Shown piece by piece: positions 12,540 through 23,155 of a stretch of 64,000 nt of DNA. The position numbers were made by a program, and so were the translations under genes. Location: contig OV884015.1 in assembly GCA_930367205.1 (NCBI GenBank), positions 78,321,341 to 78,385,340 of the forward strand, read 5' to 3'. The stretch is from Acanthosoma haemorrhoidale (lineage: Eukaryota > Arthropoda > Insecta > Hemiptera > Acanthosomatidae). The number at the start of each line of letters is the position of its first letter. Positions within the stretch are counted from its first letter, which is position 1. The notes beneath the pieces were generated by a model. The model was not told where the DNA came from, did not search any database, and saw only the letters and a list, made by a program, of their open reading frames with translations.

Positions 12540-13190
12540 CAAGAAAGAAAACACAATTTGTCGTTTTCATCCATAGATCTATGTAACTAAATTAAATCAA
12601 TATTTAAATCAAATAAAACTATACTTCTTAATTATTTGGCAACTTTTAAATTAATAACATTAAAATATCTTCAAATTTTAAACTTAAATTACTACATTAT
12701 TAATTTGAACTTTTTGGTAACACTTAATGTACCCAAATAAATAAACACTGAAACAAACACTGTAGTTCTCTATTGAACTAAATTAAATCAGTCTTTAATT
12801 TGTGTTTATTTATATCAAATAATGATGCTTTTAATGTTTTGGTAATTCTTAAAGTATTTTTAATTAGGTACATCAAAATGTCCTCAAATTTTAAAATAGA
12901 CTGTAACCAGAATAAGAACTAAAACTTAAAAAACCATAAATTGTAACTTTTTTTAAACAAAACACAATTTGTTGTTTACATTCATAGAACTGTGTAACTA
13001 ATTTGAATTTATAAGAAAACTGCATATAGTCTTTAATTATTTGGCAATTCTTAAAGCAATAACATTGAAATGCCTTCAAATTTTAAATAGACTAGACAGG
13101 ATTAAAACTTAAATAGCTTATGTTATGATTTTTTACTTTTTGGTAATACTTAATTGAACGAATACGGTAGTTCTCTTAAAAAACTAGTGT
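12540..13190. repeat. Degenerate AT-rich tandem repeat, about three units
   Basis: A block containing ttnggnaattcttaaa, then cattnaaatnncttcaaatttta, recurs with its key string ttcaaattttaaa or close variants near 12671, 12886 and 13074, giving spacings of about 190-215 bp. Longer-range copies also repeat: aaacacaatttgt at 12549 and 12960, and gtagttctct near 12760 and 13158, about 400 bp apart. This fits an old satellite-like array with a unit of roughly 200 bp, or 400 bp for a dimer. No coding potential is seen. Confidence 0.65.
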
Positions 13191-13841
13191 CAGTTACAGT
13201 CTTTCAGACAATTTATGGTCTATTTACATTTAAATAAATAATGAATAGAAAATATCTATATTTCTTAGAATTTTAATGAAATTCTTCATATATTAAATTG
13301 CAGGACTCACTCACTTATTCATCAAAGCAAAGCCCAACCCAAACCCTTACACCTAGAATTTTTCAAGCAGAAACATTATGACAGTACCATCAATATAATT
13401 TTACTAACATAATGTTACGTTCGTCAGAATCTACAACAATATATCACAAACAGTCACCTGCATGACTTTAATACTAGAAATAATAACAAACTAGCACTAC
13501 ATAAATGTAGATTGGCTACGATTATGTGACAAAACTATATGGAAAGACCAGTTTAAAGTAAATAAGAAAAATTGCACAATTAGTTTTAAAAAGAGCAAAC
13601 CTCAAGTTTCTTGTCTGTTCTTCACTGCCTCTTTGTGAACAGACATAGAGTTAAAAAACAAAATGTTAATGACTTATTTTAGTAACGATTGGTGATTAGT
13701 GAAATAAAAATATATGAATGAATAATTTTGACTTTAGGAAGTTGAAATTCGGCGCAGAGGTTCTTTCTATAACGTAAGCAGGGAATAAGAAAGGTTTTTA
13801 AGGAATTCCCACGCAAACAAAGTCCCCGGACATGAGCTAGT
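13191..13841. other. Unassigned DNA downstream of the hAT gene
   Basis: The frame 13679-13867 (minus) simply runs past the hAT stop. A 9-bp perfect stem (tgtctgttc at 13612-13620, gaacagaca at 13637-13645) could be a hairpin or a transposon sub-terminal structure. I could not match it to terminal repeats on the other side of the transposase. Confidence 0.4.
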
Positions 13842-15695
13842 CTACTTATATTTATCGGATTTACCAATAGCTTTTAGAACTTCTTTATAAAAATTATAGG
13901 ATTTGGTGCAATCCTTATAGCCTCTGAAGTTGAATTTAATTTTGAGTAATGACGAGACTGTTTCAGGATTCAATGCATTCCTTTCTTTTGTCACCTGTTG
14001 CGTCATGAGAGAAAATATTCTTTCAACTTGCGCATTATGCGCAGGGATGCAAAAAAAATATTGAGCTATTTTTAGTAATTCTGAATATAAATGGGCATTT
14101 GGTGTTCTAAAGAATTGTAACCATAGTTGATTCGCATTTAAAAGCTTATATTCTGCGCTGAGATTTTGGCAAAAATATTTTAAATTCACCCACTCATCTA
14201 TCAATTTCGTGTCGTCAATTGCTATATTCTTGTCGTTCGAAAATGGAATAGTATCTTCGATAACAGCCCATTGAGTTTTTTCATTTATATTCGGCAAAAA
14301 CATCCAGTCAAATTTATCAAATTGTTGAAGAGGCTGATTCCAATCTTCAATGTACGTTTTTATTTCATTATAGAAACTCAGAGTACAGTTTTTGAACTCT
14401 TGTTTTATGTTCTCGTCGTGTTTGTTTAAAATGCTTCTAATACTTAAGGGCACGAAGCTTTCTTTGATTATATCTATCGTCTAGGCTTTTTGTTATAGAT
14501 CCAAGAATGTTTCGAGTTTCTAAGACGGAATTGCCACTTTTTTCTAATTTTTCTATTTTGCTATGCATAATGGAGTGGACTAGAAGCAAATAAGCCTCTG
14601 ACAGTGGATTTTGGAAAAAATCTTTGATCACGACAGGTGGTTTTTGTATATTTTCGAAGTAGTCTTTCAGTGGAGTGAAGAGCTTCAGAAGTCTTTCTAT
14701 TGCAGGAAACCGACTAAGCCATCTAGTTTTGGAATGATATAGAAGCTGTCTGTATTCGACATCAGCTGTTTCACAGAACTCTTTGAGGGATTCGGTTTGA
14801 ACTGGTATATAGAAAAATGATTGTAAATTTTAAAGACGATAGTCTCAGCGTCCACTGTCAGTAAGTCACATCCATGATGAATGGCGTTGTTAATAACGTG
14901 TGCAGAGCAACCAACACCAACCAGGTTAGGGTTCAGATTTTGTTTTAGCTTATAGAAGACATTGTTGACTCCTTGTCGTTCTTTTCCCCCAAAGTTTGTA
15001 TTGCAGTTATCTCCTCCAAACGCTACACACTTAGACAAAAGATCATGTTTTCGATGTTGGTTTATGATCAATTCAGAAATTGTCTCGGACGTTTCATTTA
15101 CCGTAATCTCTACTTCGAGGAGTTTCTTAGTGATTCCTTCATTTCTTACATCGAAATATTGAACTACCAAAGGAAATAGTTTCTCACTGCCATGGTTGCT
15201 CTCACTGCCATCAGTAAGCGCGCTTATAAACCGAATGTTTTGTAAGTCATTTTTTAGTTTGGCAATCGACAAAGGACTTAAAACTCCTGTAGCTATTGCT
15301 GTAGCTTTAGTACGATTACATGAATGTTTTTTAGCTATTTCTGACCCCAAAAAGATTTCGCGATTGAGAGTGCAAGTACAATCTAGAGAATTGAAAGACA
15401 TATGATGGCTGACTGTATGATAAACGAGTGCGCCTTCAGCTGCTCAAATTTGGAGGTCTTCCGGGTTTGATGTTACAAAAAATGTAGATATTTTTGAAGA
15501 ACCTGCTTGAGTTTTCATGTTAGTTTTGTGTTTCTGTGTGTTCAAATGTTCATTTATGTCAGAAACGTCTTTGTTTGCGATCGAAATATTTGTTGAACAA
15601 ATTGTACAGAAAGCCTCCCAGTCATATTTGCCTTTTTTTAACATTGGAAATTTATTTTGCGAATCGCTGTTGAACAGGCATTTCCGTTTAGGCAT
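13842..15695 (-). pseudogene. hAT-superfamily transposase, broken in three places
   Basis: About 600 codons on the minus strand read as a hAT transposase of the type often annotated as zinc finger MYM-type 1-like in animals. The ATG at 15693-15695 opens a KRKCLF start and a BED/zinc-finger-like Cys pair (CTICSTN). Further on come ALTDGS and FGGDNCNTNFGG (candidate catalytic Asp residues), a KTRWLS block, and the C-terminal dimerisation region with PAHNAQVERIFSLM (candidate catalytic Glu) ending near 13850. The lesions are an in-frame TGA near 15443, a frameshift near 14790 and a frameshift back near 14450. Length is close to the family norm, so decay is recent or mild. No convincing terminal inverted repeats or 8-bp TSD were found. 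Confidence 0.88.
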
Positions 15696-15719
15696 TGTAG
15701 TTAGTTTCTAGCAGTCTAC

Positions 15720-15885
15720 TTATCTGAAAAGAATGAAAACTTTAAACTAGGTAGGTTTTCAAAAAGTTTACTATGTAAGTAATTTAACTTATTAATGAAT
15801 AGGTTATGATGTTTTTTGGACGAAGTACTGTCACTTTTTGTGAAACATCGAATATTTCTACTCTAGTGGTTATGTGTTTGTGTTT
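15720..15885. other. 5' flank of the hAT gene
   Basis: This should hold the transposon's right terminal repeat if the element is complete. I see no CA(G/A)-type terminus with a partner near 13600-13840. Confidence 0.3.
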
Positions 15886-15888
15886 GTT

Positions 15889-16010
15889 GGGGTACCTTAT
15901 ACCCCTTGGTACCTGAAAAGGACCTTAGAGATGATTTAAACCGCGAACTAACTCCCTTAAAATCAACCCAATTCTAATAGATACAATTAGTTTGATCATG
16001 TAAATATTAT
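15889..16010. repeat. Dispersed repeat shared with 37840-37960 and 23665-23790
   Basis: actcccttaaaatca followed by cc and a taatagat/atagtaaat block occurs here and at 37905. The stretch ccttggtacctgaaaaggacctt resembles ccctttggaaactggaaaggtct at 23690 and tagtacctgaagagat at 37852, in the same order. The copies are strongly diverged. The copy at 37.8 kb lies inside the foldback element, so this may be part of that family. Confidence 0.4.
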
Positions 16011-16614
16011 TATATTTGCATAACATGTAATTGATTTAAGAGGTGGAAAACCGTCCTTACAAATGAACATTTTCTAGTAAAAAAATCGGGGCAGGAAGAA
16101 ACATTATATGATTTTTAGGAAATCAAATAAACTAAAGTGTTTACATATTAACAAATTAAGGCACTCGTGATTTATGAGCTTTCTCCAAAATAGATGCAAC
16201 CTCATCTTAATATCATCATGAGAAACGCCTACATTGGAGAACGTATTGTTTGAACAGTTCGCCTGGTGTATTTAGGCAAGAAGCTAAGGGTGGAATAAAA
16301 CAAGCAGTGTAGATATCAAAAGACTGAGAGGCAATATCGTATGTTATGGCTTGTCAGAAAAGAAAATATATGCACTATACAATATGAGCTTGTATATTTT
16401 TCCGAAGTACTGAAATGTTATTTTACTGCTGCTTACTTAAAATTTAAAATAAAAACTGCAAAGAGTATTTTTTAAATAATTTGAATAACTGACTTGTTTA
16501 GGTCATATTCATATATCTTGTAATGAGTCTTTTAGGATCAAACTAAATTTATTTGTTAGAATATGATCGATTTTAAGGAACTGAGTTATCGTTTAAAATC
16601 ATCTGTGTAGCGTC
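16011..16614. other. Unassigned AT-rich DNA
   Basis: No gene or element signature was recognised. Confidence 0.45.
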
Positions 16615-16952
16615 AGTTAAATAATCTCAAAAGAGGAAAGTCTTTTTAAAAAGCTTTATTATGAATAACACAAACACTGGTTAAATATATATTAAACGAT
16701 CAAAATGACATACTAGATGGGATTACAGTTCATAAGTCGTGTACCCGTCGTGAGAGGGGTGCTTATATAGCTAGTTATCAATGGGTGTAGATTAGGCTGT
16801 TGATATTGACTAGGGTAGATATGAGGGTTATATGACTGTCGTATGGATTTGACAAGTTCCGAGTCCACAACTACCTCTCTACCTCCAGTTTCAAGTTTTA
16901 AGGCAAGTCTTACCATTGTGTCACATGTTCAAGGAAGTTGCAAGTATCAACT
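16615..16952 (-). mobile_element. Errantivirus-like LTR, diverged copy
   Basis: The left end AGTTAAATAATC is the complement of the TAACT-type 3' end of errantivirus LTRs. The next 100 bases align with the LTR at 19792 (shared cttttTaaaaag, ctttatt and actggt blocks), and a TATA-like cttatatagc sits near 16764 at the position equivalent to tatatata near 20172. The right end, near caact at 16952, is only estimated from the length of the other copy. No 4-bp TSD was confirmed. It is too diverged to be the partner LTR of a recent insertion. Confidence 0.6.
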
Positions 16953-18616
16953 CCTGCTAGCAAATGCACCAGTAAATATTAATGCAAATACGTTTTACGG
17001 AGGGGGGCGAAAGTAAGATCGGTAACCACTTATCTAGACGAGTCGATCTTCAAATGGGCCTCGTCTCACCCTTGCTATGTTCAAGGCAGTTTCAGGTATT
17101 AGTTTCGCAATATACTCCTAGAGAAGGGCAAAGTATTTTCAAGTTAGAGTTATTCAGAAATTAGCAACAAGTTGTGTGCTCTCAGTACTTCTTTGGTTTT
17201 AGTGTTTGTTTTAGAGTGGTTTTCCGACATCAGAGGCGTCTAGTCGTTCTTTAACAAGGTATGAAAATTAATTTTTGCACCACTGTAACGCCGAATGTGG
17301 TTCTGGTAAATTGTTATAGTTGTCTGATGGTATGCGTTACGTTCGTAAATATTGACATGAATAGTGTAGAGCGGTCGTTTGTTTGAGAATGGTCTATCAC
17401 CATGCGTTTTGCGATGATGGGTCGACGTCCACTTGAGAAACTTATCTGAACTTAAGTGAATAAATTGTAATAAATGAAGTTTCACACCTTAAGAAAGCAA
17501 GGCTTTATTCAGCAATAATTATATAAAAAGAACAGTTTATGCAGATGATAGTGAACAAGCGGGACAGTGCCAGCCAAAAGAAAATTAAATAAAAAAAGTT
17601 GATAAAGTAATATATAAAGTAAAGTGTATTCTTAAATTTAATATGTTACACTGCTATTAACCCATAATGTAATATATTTACATATGAAATAAATAATATT
17701 ACAAAAGAATGTTGACACACAGTTTGACCGTTAATACTAATAAAAATAACATATTACAACTACCAAATATAATGAATTCTTTAAAGCATAATGCCTATTA
17801 CAATAATCAAAACAATTGCACCGATACAAACATGACACTAAGTGAGGTTACCTCTCATATGGCACAACATTATTAGCATACCACTGTGAACTGTGAATCC
17901 TAAATTGCTGGTGGAAGCAATAAAATTGAGGTAGCCTTCAATCGGATATCATGGGCTTAAGAAAATGCTTGCTTTGATAATAAAAGCAGCTAAAACATTT
18001 CTCAGTGAAGTCACTTTACAGAAATGTAGTCTTCTAAATTGACAATAGTTCTGAATACGAGTGAAGATACTTTTGCAAATTTATTCAAAAACTCTAGGCA
18101 GAGCACATATCTCAAGTAGCGTAAAAGCCAACAAATCCCCTTGATTTCTAAATTTAATTCATTATAATTAAACAATCACTATAAAATAAATAACAAATTA
18201 AAATAATATATAAATATTAAAAGTCCTAATTCCAAACATTACAGGAAACATGAAAAAATGTTTACAAATTTATTTGAGCACCTTGTTCATTTTTATGGGC
18301 TTATCCATTTTTACCAAATGGTAATGTGACGTTCTCCTTTTAACATATAAAAATTTGTTTGTTACATAAAATACTTGAATAATTTTCTGACTTACATGGT
18401 ATCACAGCTTTGGCGACGATAATCACCCAAATGTCACGTATATATTCGACAAATGAAAACTAGAGTATTAGTATTCATTTTAAGATGTCGGAGACGGTTT
18501 AATAAAAACCTTTTGTTGATTACTACAAATATTGTGGTTGGAGCAATACAAGAAATATAATTTCATTAAGCGCTTTGTATCTTTAAATTTAAATAAAACA
18601 AAGTGTGTGTGAGATA
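16953..18616. other. Unassigned DNA between LTR remnants
   Basis: The block ttcaaggaagttgcaagtatcaactcct near 16929 recurs in altered form near 17083 (ttcaaggcagtttcaggtatt), suggesting a small local duplication. A frame at 17485-17240 (minus) has no recognisable domain. If the element at 19792 was once complete, its pol and env genes should have been here, but no RT or integrase motif was seen. Confidence 0.4.
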
Positions 18617-19061
18617 TCATCGAAATTTGTTTGAAAGTTCCCTAATAATTTTATCTTCATCTTCTTCTTCGATGAGATGCGTTTTATCACTAACCGTCCT
18701 CATCGAAACCGTTTCTGGTCGTTCGTTTTTTGAAATTGCGTTTGTGGTCTTGTCTTTGTTGTCTTTGATAATAATTCGTTTATTTTCGAGTCGTCTCTTT
18801 TTATAATTTTGTCCGTATAATCGTTGAACGATGTGAGATGCTTCATTTCTAAGTATGTGGTATCTAAGTAATACGAGATGATGAATGAAGTCAGTCAGTA
18901 CGGGATGTAAATTCTGTACTGCATGTACAAGCAGGTAGCTGATTTGTTTATCATAGCGTATCATTTCCTCGTCCTTACTTAGAACACTTGCGTCAGCATA
19001 AGTTCTAGCAATGAGATCACATCTCTTCTCAGTTAATCTTGAGATATAATATAACGGGTTT
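18617..19061 (-). CDS. Unidentified ORF segment downstream of gag-like remnant
   Basis: About 145 codons read on without a stop after the LINE endonuclease piece, from ENPLYYISRL to the TAG-side end with IIRELSNKFR. The segment is helix-rich and highly charged, with a basic patch (QNYKKRRLENKRIIIK) and an acidic stretch (LIEEEDEDK) near the C terminus. It continues the LTR-element strand, so it could be gag, or another structural gene of the same LTR element, but I recognise no domain. It is joined in frame to the LINE fragment upstream, which must be accidental. No start codon of its own can be chosen. Confidence 0.35.
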
Positions 19062-19197
19062 TCCCCACCCACAAGGAAACGATGCCCGATGGAGTCTAGA
19101 AAGGAGATGAATTGGGAATCGGAAATGTATTTATTGGGAGGGCAGTACACTGATGCTAGAGTAAGGGGAAAAGTGAGGGTGGTGATTGACACTCGCA
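19062..19197 (-). pseudogene. LINE endonuclease fragment inside the LTR element
   Basis: The minus-strand frame reads TLASVYCPPNKY, a 20-residue spacer, then IGHRFLVGG. This is the characteristic core of the apurinic-type endonuclease of Jockey LINEs (SVYCPP...NRFIVGGDFNAKH), cut just before the catalytic DFNAKH motif. Both sides are a different protein, so a short LINE piece has been inserted or copied into the element. No TSD was identified. Known: the motif is conserved in Jockey-clade ORF2. Inferred: the insertion route. Confidence 0.65.
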
Positions 19198-19469
19198 TTA
19201 TTAATATCTTGATAAATATTATCCGTTTTACAATACAAATTATGTAAAAATTGTACACTTGATATGTACTTGATAAGTTTTTTTGTATTTCCATCATAAT
19301 GTGGAATCAATTTGAATTCATTACAGTTAATTTCTATGCTAGTATTCATTGTGATTAAATTGTTTAAGTCTTCTTCGTTAAGATTAGAGACCTGTCTAAT
19401 GTTATTAAGGCTGTCTTGTAAGTTAGACATACATAAAAGAAATAAAAATAAAAATAAAATGTTACACAA
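19198..19469 (-). pseudogene. gag-like remnant of an LTR retrotransposon
   Basis: The frame contains KLIPHYDGNTKKLIKYISS. This matches the pattern near the start of Gypsy/errantivirus Gag proteins (IPxFxGNxxxLxxFI), where Gag would form the particle around the element RNA. It lies about 300 bases downstream of the primer-binding site on the same strand, the right place for gag. The frame starts at an ATG near 19469 after a leucine/phenylalanine-rich stretch and is cut after about 80 codons by the LINE endonuclease fragment. The call is by pattern and position only. Confidence 0.5.
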
Positions 19470-19773
19470 AGATTACTACCTTGTTATTCTTCTTCGCCTA
19501 AGAGGTTGCTTCCTAAGTCTTATTCTTCGTAGGTGGATTATAGTTTTTTTGTTGACCTGAGTGTTGACCCTTAAAAGTGTCAGCTAATCGTCTTTCTGAA
19601 GTGTGTATGGTGAACAAGTTCCCCAGTGCTACGCTTCTCTTGAAAGGTTAAATCGAAGTTCAATGAGTTGTCGATAACTGGTTGAATACTTCTCTTGAGA
19701 AATCGTCTAAGTTGAGATTCTTCAATGAATATTCAATAATAGTTCAAATTTCTGATTCGTGATAAGCCCTCAG

Positions 19774-19791
19774 GTCCCTGTTCGGGCGCCA
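19774..19791 (-). promoter_or_regulatory. tRNA-Lys primer-binding site
   Basis: On the minus strand the 18 bases TGGCGCCCGAACAGGGAC exactly complement the 3' end of tRNA-Lys (UUU type), the primer used by many retroelements. It directly follows the end of the LTR (…TTTAATT) on the same strand. It is what fixes the orientation: LTR to the right, internal region to the left. Confidence 0.85.
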
Positions 19792-20336
19792 ATTAAATAA
19801 TCTCTACGAATGAATCACTTTTTAAAAAGAACTTTATTGAATAATGAACAACGACTGGTAAAACATCTACGTGATAGCAACTAAGAGTTATAGCATAAGG
19901 CTTACAGTACAAATGAATGATCCCCGGTCTTTTTTTTTTTTTTTTTTTTTTAATTTCAAAATCTTTAAAAGTAATACAATGGACAAATAATATAATAAAA
20001 TAATTGAAAAACAGATTTCTCCTCGTACTGCGATGCAATGATGCATTCGAAGGAGTGCATAAATATAATACATTTTGTTTGTGGTAAAAAGTTCATAGTC
20101 TCATATTCAACACTAGGTGATAAGGCTCACCTTCTGCTTGTTACCGACATCCCCGGTCACACGCCGAGAGGGTATATATAGGAGAGGAATGCTGACATAA
20201 GTTAATACTGAGCCAGGATACTTGGAGGTCCCTTATCTATATACTCCTAAATGAGCTCCTGCCACTAATGCAGCAATTATCTAAATAGTTGCTATCTAGG
20301 TAAAGGTAAAAGGTAGATCTATGTCTACCTGTAACT
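19792..20336 (-). mobile_element. Errantivirus-like 5' LTR with internal retroposon
   Basis: On the minus strand the LTR starts AGTTACAGG at 20336 and ends TTTAATT next to the primer-binding site. AGTTA at the start and a TAAYT-like end are typical of errantivirus (gypsy-type) LTRs. A TATA-like tatatata lies near 20172. The CTTTATT block near 19829 gives AATAAAG on the minus strand, a poly-A signal. Removing the 229-bp insertion plus one TSD copy leaves about 316 bp, similar to the copy at 16615. The 4 bp following (tagt) have no partner near the other LTR, so the two LTRs are not from one insertion. Confidence 0.75.
19930..20148 (-). mobile_element. Poly-T-tailed retroposon (219 bp) inside the LTR
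   Basis: A run of about 22 T starts at 19930, which is a poly-A tail on the minus strand. The insert is bounded by the perfect 10-bp direct repeat atccccggtc at 19920-19929 and 20149-20158. Closing the gap restores the alignment with the LTR at 16615, where ttacag and the cccgtcgtgagagggg block lie adjacent. The insert does not match families A or B. It could be a SINE, the end of another LINE or a processed transcript. Confidence 0.85.
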
Positions 20337-21780
20337 TAGTATTGTGTTTTTTTACATTAATAAAGTTTTTAAAGAATGATTTTCTCGGTGGGAATATGTA
20401 TTCGTAGTCGATAAATAAATTTGATGAAATTCTGTAATCTTCTTTCTTCAACCGAAGCCAAATTTCAGTCTAATTTAAATTTACAACTAACTGTGAATTT
20501 CCTGTTTAAATGCCACTAGATAACTTCAGACACCAGATAAAAGAAAAACAAACTTTTAAATATTAAAAGGTTTTACCTGAAAACAAGCGTTTAATCATGC
20601 TGTCTGAGCTCGATTGAAGGATTACCACTGAAGTGATCTCTTTAACTGGGCACTCAAGCAGCTTAATCTTGATTGAAGGTGGAAAACCCCTTCAAGATAC
20701 TGGTTCCGTGACTCCTATTATATTGCACCGATATTTCATTCTTTCTGCTTACTGTTTCAGAGAAAACCGACCATCTACATATCAATCTTGTCATTAGAAC
20801 CAGCTTCGTTGGCAGCGGGGATAACGCTTAATTAAGATTACTAAAATGTACACCTTTAAGATAATTGGAGAGAAAACCACACAATATTTTATTACACCAT
20901 CCTAATAGTCTATGTTTATCTATTGAACATTTATTTTGTAGTGTTAATAATTATCATTGTCTTTGGATTATTATTATCAGACCATTACCGCGGAAAATAT
21001 GTCGATTTAACTTTTTTTTGTTGCTAAAAACTAGACAATTATTTAGCAGAAAAAGTTTATATCATTTCCCAACTACTTGTTTTCTAGCAGAAATATGACT
21101 GTGCCTTGATCATTAACATTAAAAAAGTGACATTTTGAAATTGCGCACGTGTCCATCACATTTAATAGTCTAGCATTCTAACTATTACAAGTTATACGGA
21201 CTTTTATTATTTATGGTTTAATAAACCTTTTTAATTCCATATTTTTTTCCAACTTAACTGTATTTAGACTATATAACTTTGAAATAGGATTTAAAACAAT
21301 GTGAAGCTAAGCGATTTGTTTTTAAAAAAAGTTTTCAATTTTCATTAAGATCTAATTTTTACAGCTAAAATGTTGGGTGACATCGGCATAAAATTATAAA
21401 GAGGCGTTTGGTTAAAACTATTGATTCATCTAAGCCTCAAGTTGAAACGAATTTTAGTAGGTAGAAACACAATCAACTAAAATAGAATAATTTTTATTTT
21501 ATTTAAACCTTCTTGCACTGTTTAACGAAAATTACAATTTAACATTCATTTTAACACAAGTCATGCTGCGATGTTTCTTAAAACGGTTTTTTTTTTAGAG
21601 AGATCGAACTTTGATTTGTTGTATTTTAAGAACCAATAGTCTCATTTTAGTTCCACTCAAGTGGTTTCAACTCCTAGGCCTTTAATCTGGTTTCAAACAA
21701 CAGATATTATAAAAATTGAGAACATCATAGACGGATCAATATCATCATCTAAATCAAGTGCCCTTGTTACATAATCATAA
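20337..21780. other. Unassigned AT-rich DNA
   Basis: No gene or element was recognised. The frame at 20865-21098 has no motif. Confidence 0.45.
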
Positions 21781-21870
21781 TGAAGCGACCGCTAGCTACA
21801 TAAGATAAATCACCCTACACTCTATTGTATATCTATTGTAAACACATGTAAATAACATGAACAAAATATA

Positions 21871-23155
21871 TTGTAGACAAATGTCAGGAAACAACAACAA
21901 CAACTTTATTATGATAAAATTACAATCTGCCTTTACTTAGTAGGCAATAAATAATTGAGGTAAGTGTTTTCATTCATACCATATTTACAATTCATCATTC
22001 GCTCGCACATTCATACAATATTTACAAACAGCCCAGGGGCCCCCCAAGTCCACACATGTTGTTGCCTTCCTCGCAAGTGAAAGAGGAAGGGAAGTCCCCC
22101 ACGCTCCCCCACCAGCCACGTCACCGGACACGAGCCAGTGGAGGCTGACGAAGAGCGCGAGAGCAACATACGCTCAGGACATGATTGGAGAAACTGGCCA
22201 TTGCCAGGACTCCCACTGTTGCGCATTTATAGTAGGTCACGAGGCCACTGCCGTTTCAGTCTCCTAGGAGGATTATAGGGATGGGTGGAGCAAGGCAATG
22301 ACTGTGCTACGGGATTAGGGTGGTTAGATAGGTTACTATGGAATTTCATGAATTTGGAAGGGATGAGTTCAAGAATGTAGGGTATATTAAGGTCATTATG
22401 AAGGGTTTTGTTGGTGACGTAATACCGAGCATTTACTATTGTTCTCAGGACTTTTGATTGAGAGGATTGGATGCACTTGATGTTCGACTTTTTTGCTGTC
22501 CTCCATAGCTTTATTCCGTATGTCCAGATTGGCTTAAGTATAACTTTGTAAATAAGTAGCTTATTTTCTATTGAGAGATGGGATGTCCTTCGAAGTAGTG
22601 TGTACAGTAGTCCAAAGCGTCTGTTTAGTTCTTGTCTTTTTAGTTTCGTATGTGGGTTCCAGGTCAGTCGTTTGTCGAGATGGAAGCCTAAGTACCGTAC
22701 TGTCTCAGACACGGGGAGAGGAATTGAATGGAAAAAGACTAGCGGACAGGACTTGCGGCATAGGGTAAAGGTTATGTGGGAACATTTTGCTTCATTGACC
22801 TTGATTCGCCATTGGTTGCACCAATACTCGATCTCATCAAGGTGTTTTTGAAGGTTTTGGGATGCTATATCAGGGTCTGAGTGGGATGACAAGACTGCAG
22901 TGTCATCTGCAAATGTTGCCAAAGAGGTATTGGGGGTAGAGGGGACATCAGCGGTGTATAGGTTATTAAGGATGGGACCCAGGACACTGCCCTGTGGAAC
23001 TCCTGCTTTTATGGGATAGTAGTTAGAATATTCTAAACCACAGCGGACTTGGAAGAAGCGGTTTGAAAGGTAGGACTTTAGGATTAGGAAAAGGGTCTGT
23101 GGTAAATATGTTTTGAGCTTGTAAAGCAAACCTGCGTGCCAAACCCTGCAGAGAA
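21871..23155 (-). mobile_element. Family A LINE copy A2, 5'-truncated (1285 bp)
   Basis: This minus-strand LINE holds most of the RT, the ORF2 stop and the 3' UTR ending in a caacaacaactttatt tail region. A perfect 25-bp direct repeat at 21846-21870 and 23156-23180 (atgtaaataacatg...) marks the TSD. The last 20 bases on the 3' side (ttgtagacaaatgtcaggaa) are not seen in other copies, so they may be added sequence. The 5' end lies inside the RT, where copy A1 continues upstream with a FNRVWHAG motif. It is the best-preserved copy. Confidence 0.92.
22227..23155 (-). CDS. Reverse transcriptase part of LINE ORF2 (family A)
   Basis: About 309 codons are open and encode the middle and C-terminal RT of a Jockey-clade LINE. 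Visible motifs in order: RVWHAGLLYKL (RT domain 3 lead), KAGVPQGSVLGPIL (domain 4), FADDTA (catalytic YxDD-type site), EYWCNQWRIKVNEAKC, VRYLGFHLDKRLTW (domain 7), then the thumb with LKPIWTYGIKLW and SNHPNPVAQSL near the end. It would copy element RNA at the nicked target. The endonuclease and N-terminal RT are missing, so the product is not functional. The open frame extends to an ATG at 23184-23186, but those first residues are encoded by the TSD and LTR flank, not by the LINE. Confidence 0.9.

Noticed and set aside
12891..13079. Open frame over the tandem array as a gene
   Set aside because: It lies within a degenerate AT-rich tandem repeat and has no motif.
14962..15179. Plus-strand frames over the transposase
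   Set aside because: They are shadows of the minus-strand hAT coding sequence.
16615..20336. One complete errantivirus-like element from 16615 to 20336
   Set aside because: The two LTRs are too diverged, have no matching 4-bp duplications, and no pol or env motif lies between them.
22571..22851. Plus-strand frames across copy A2
   Set aside because: Antisense to the LINE RT; no independent evidence.
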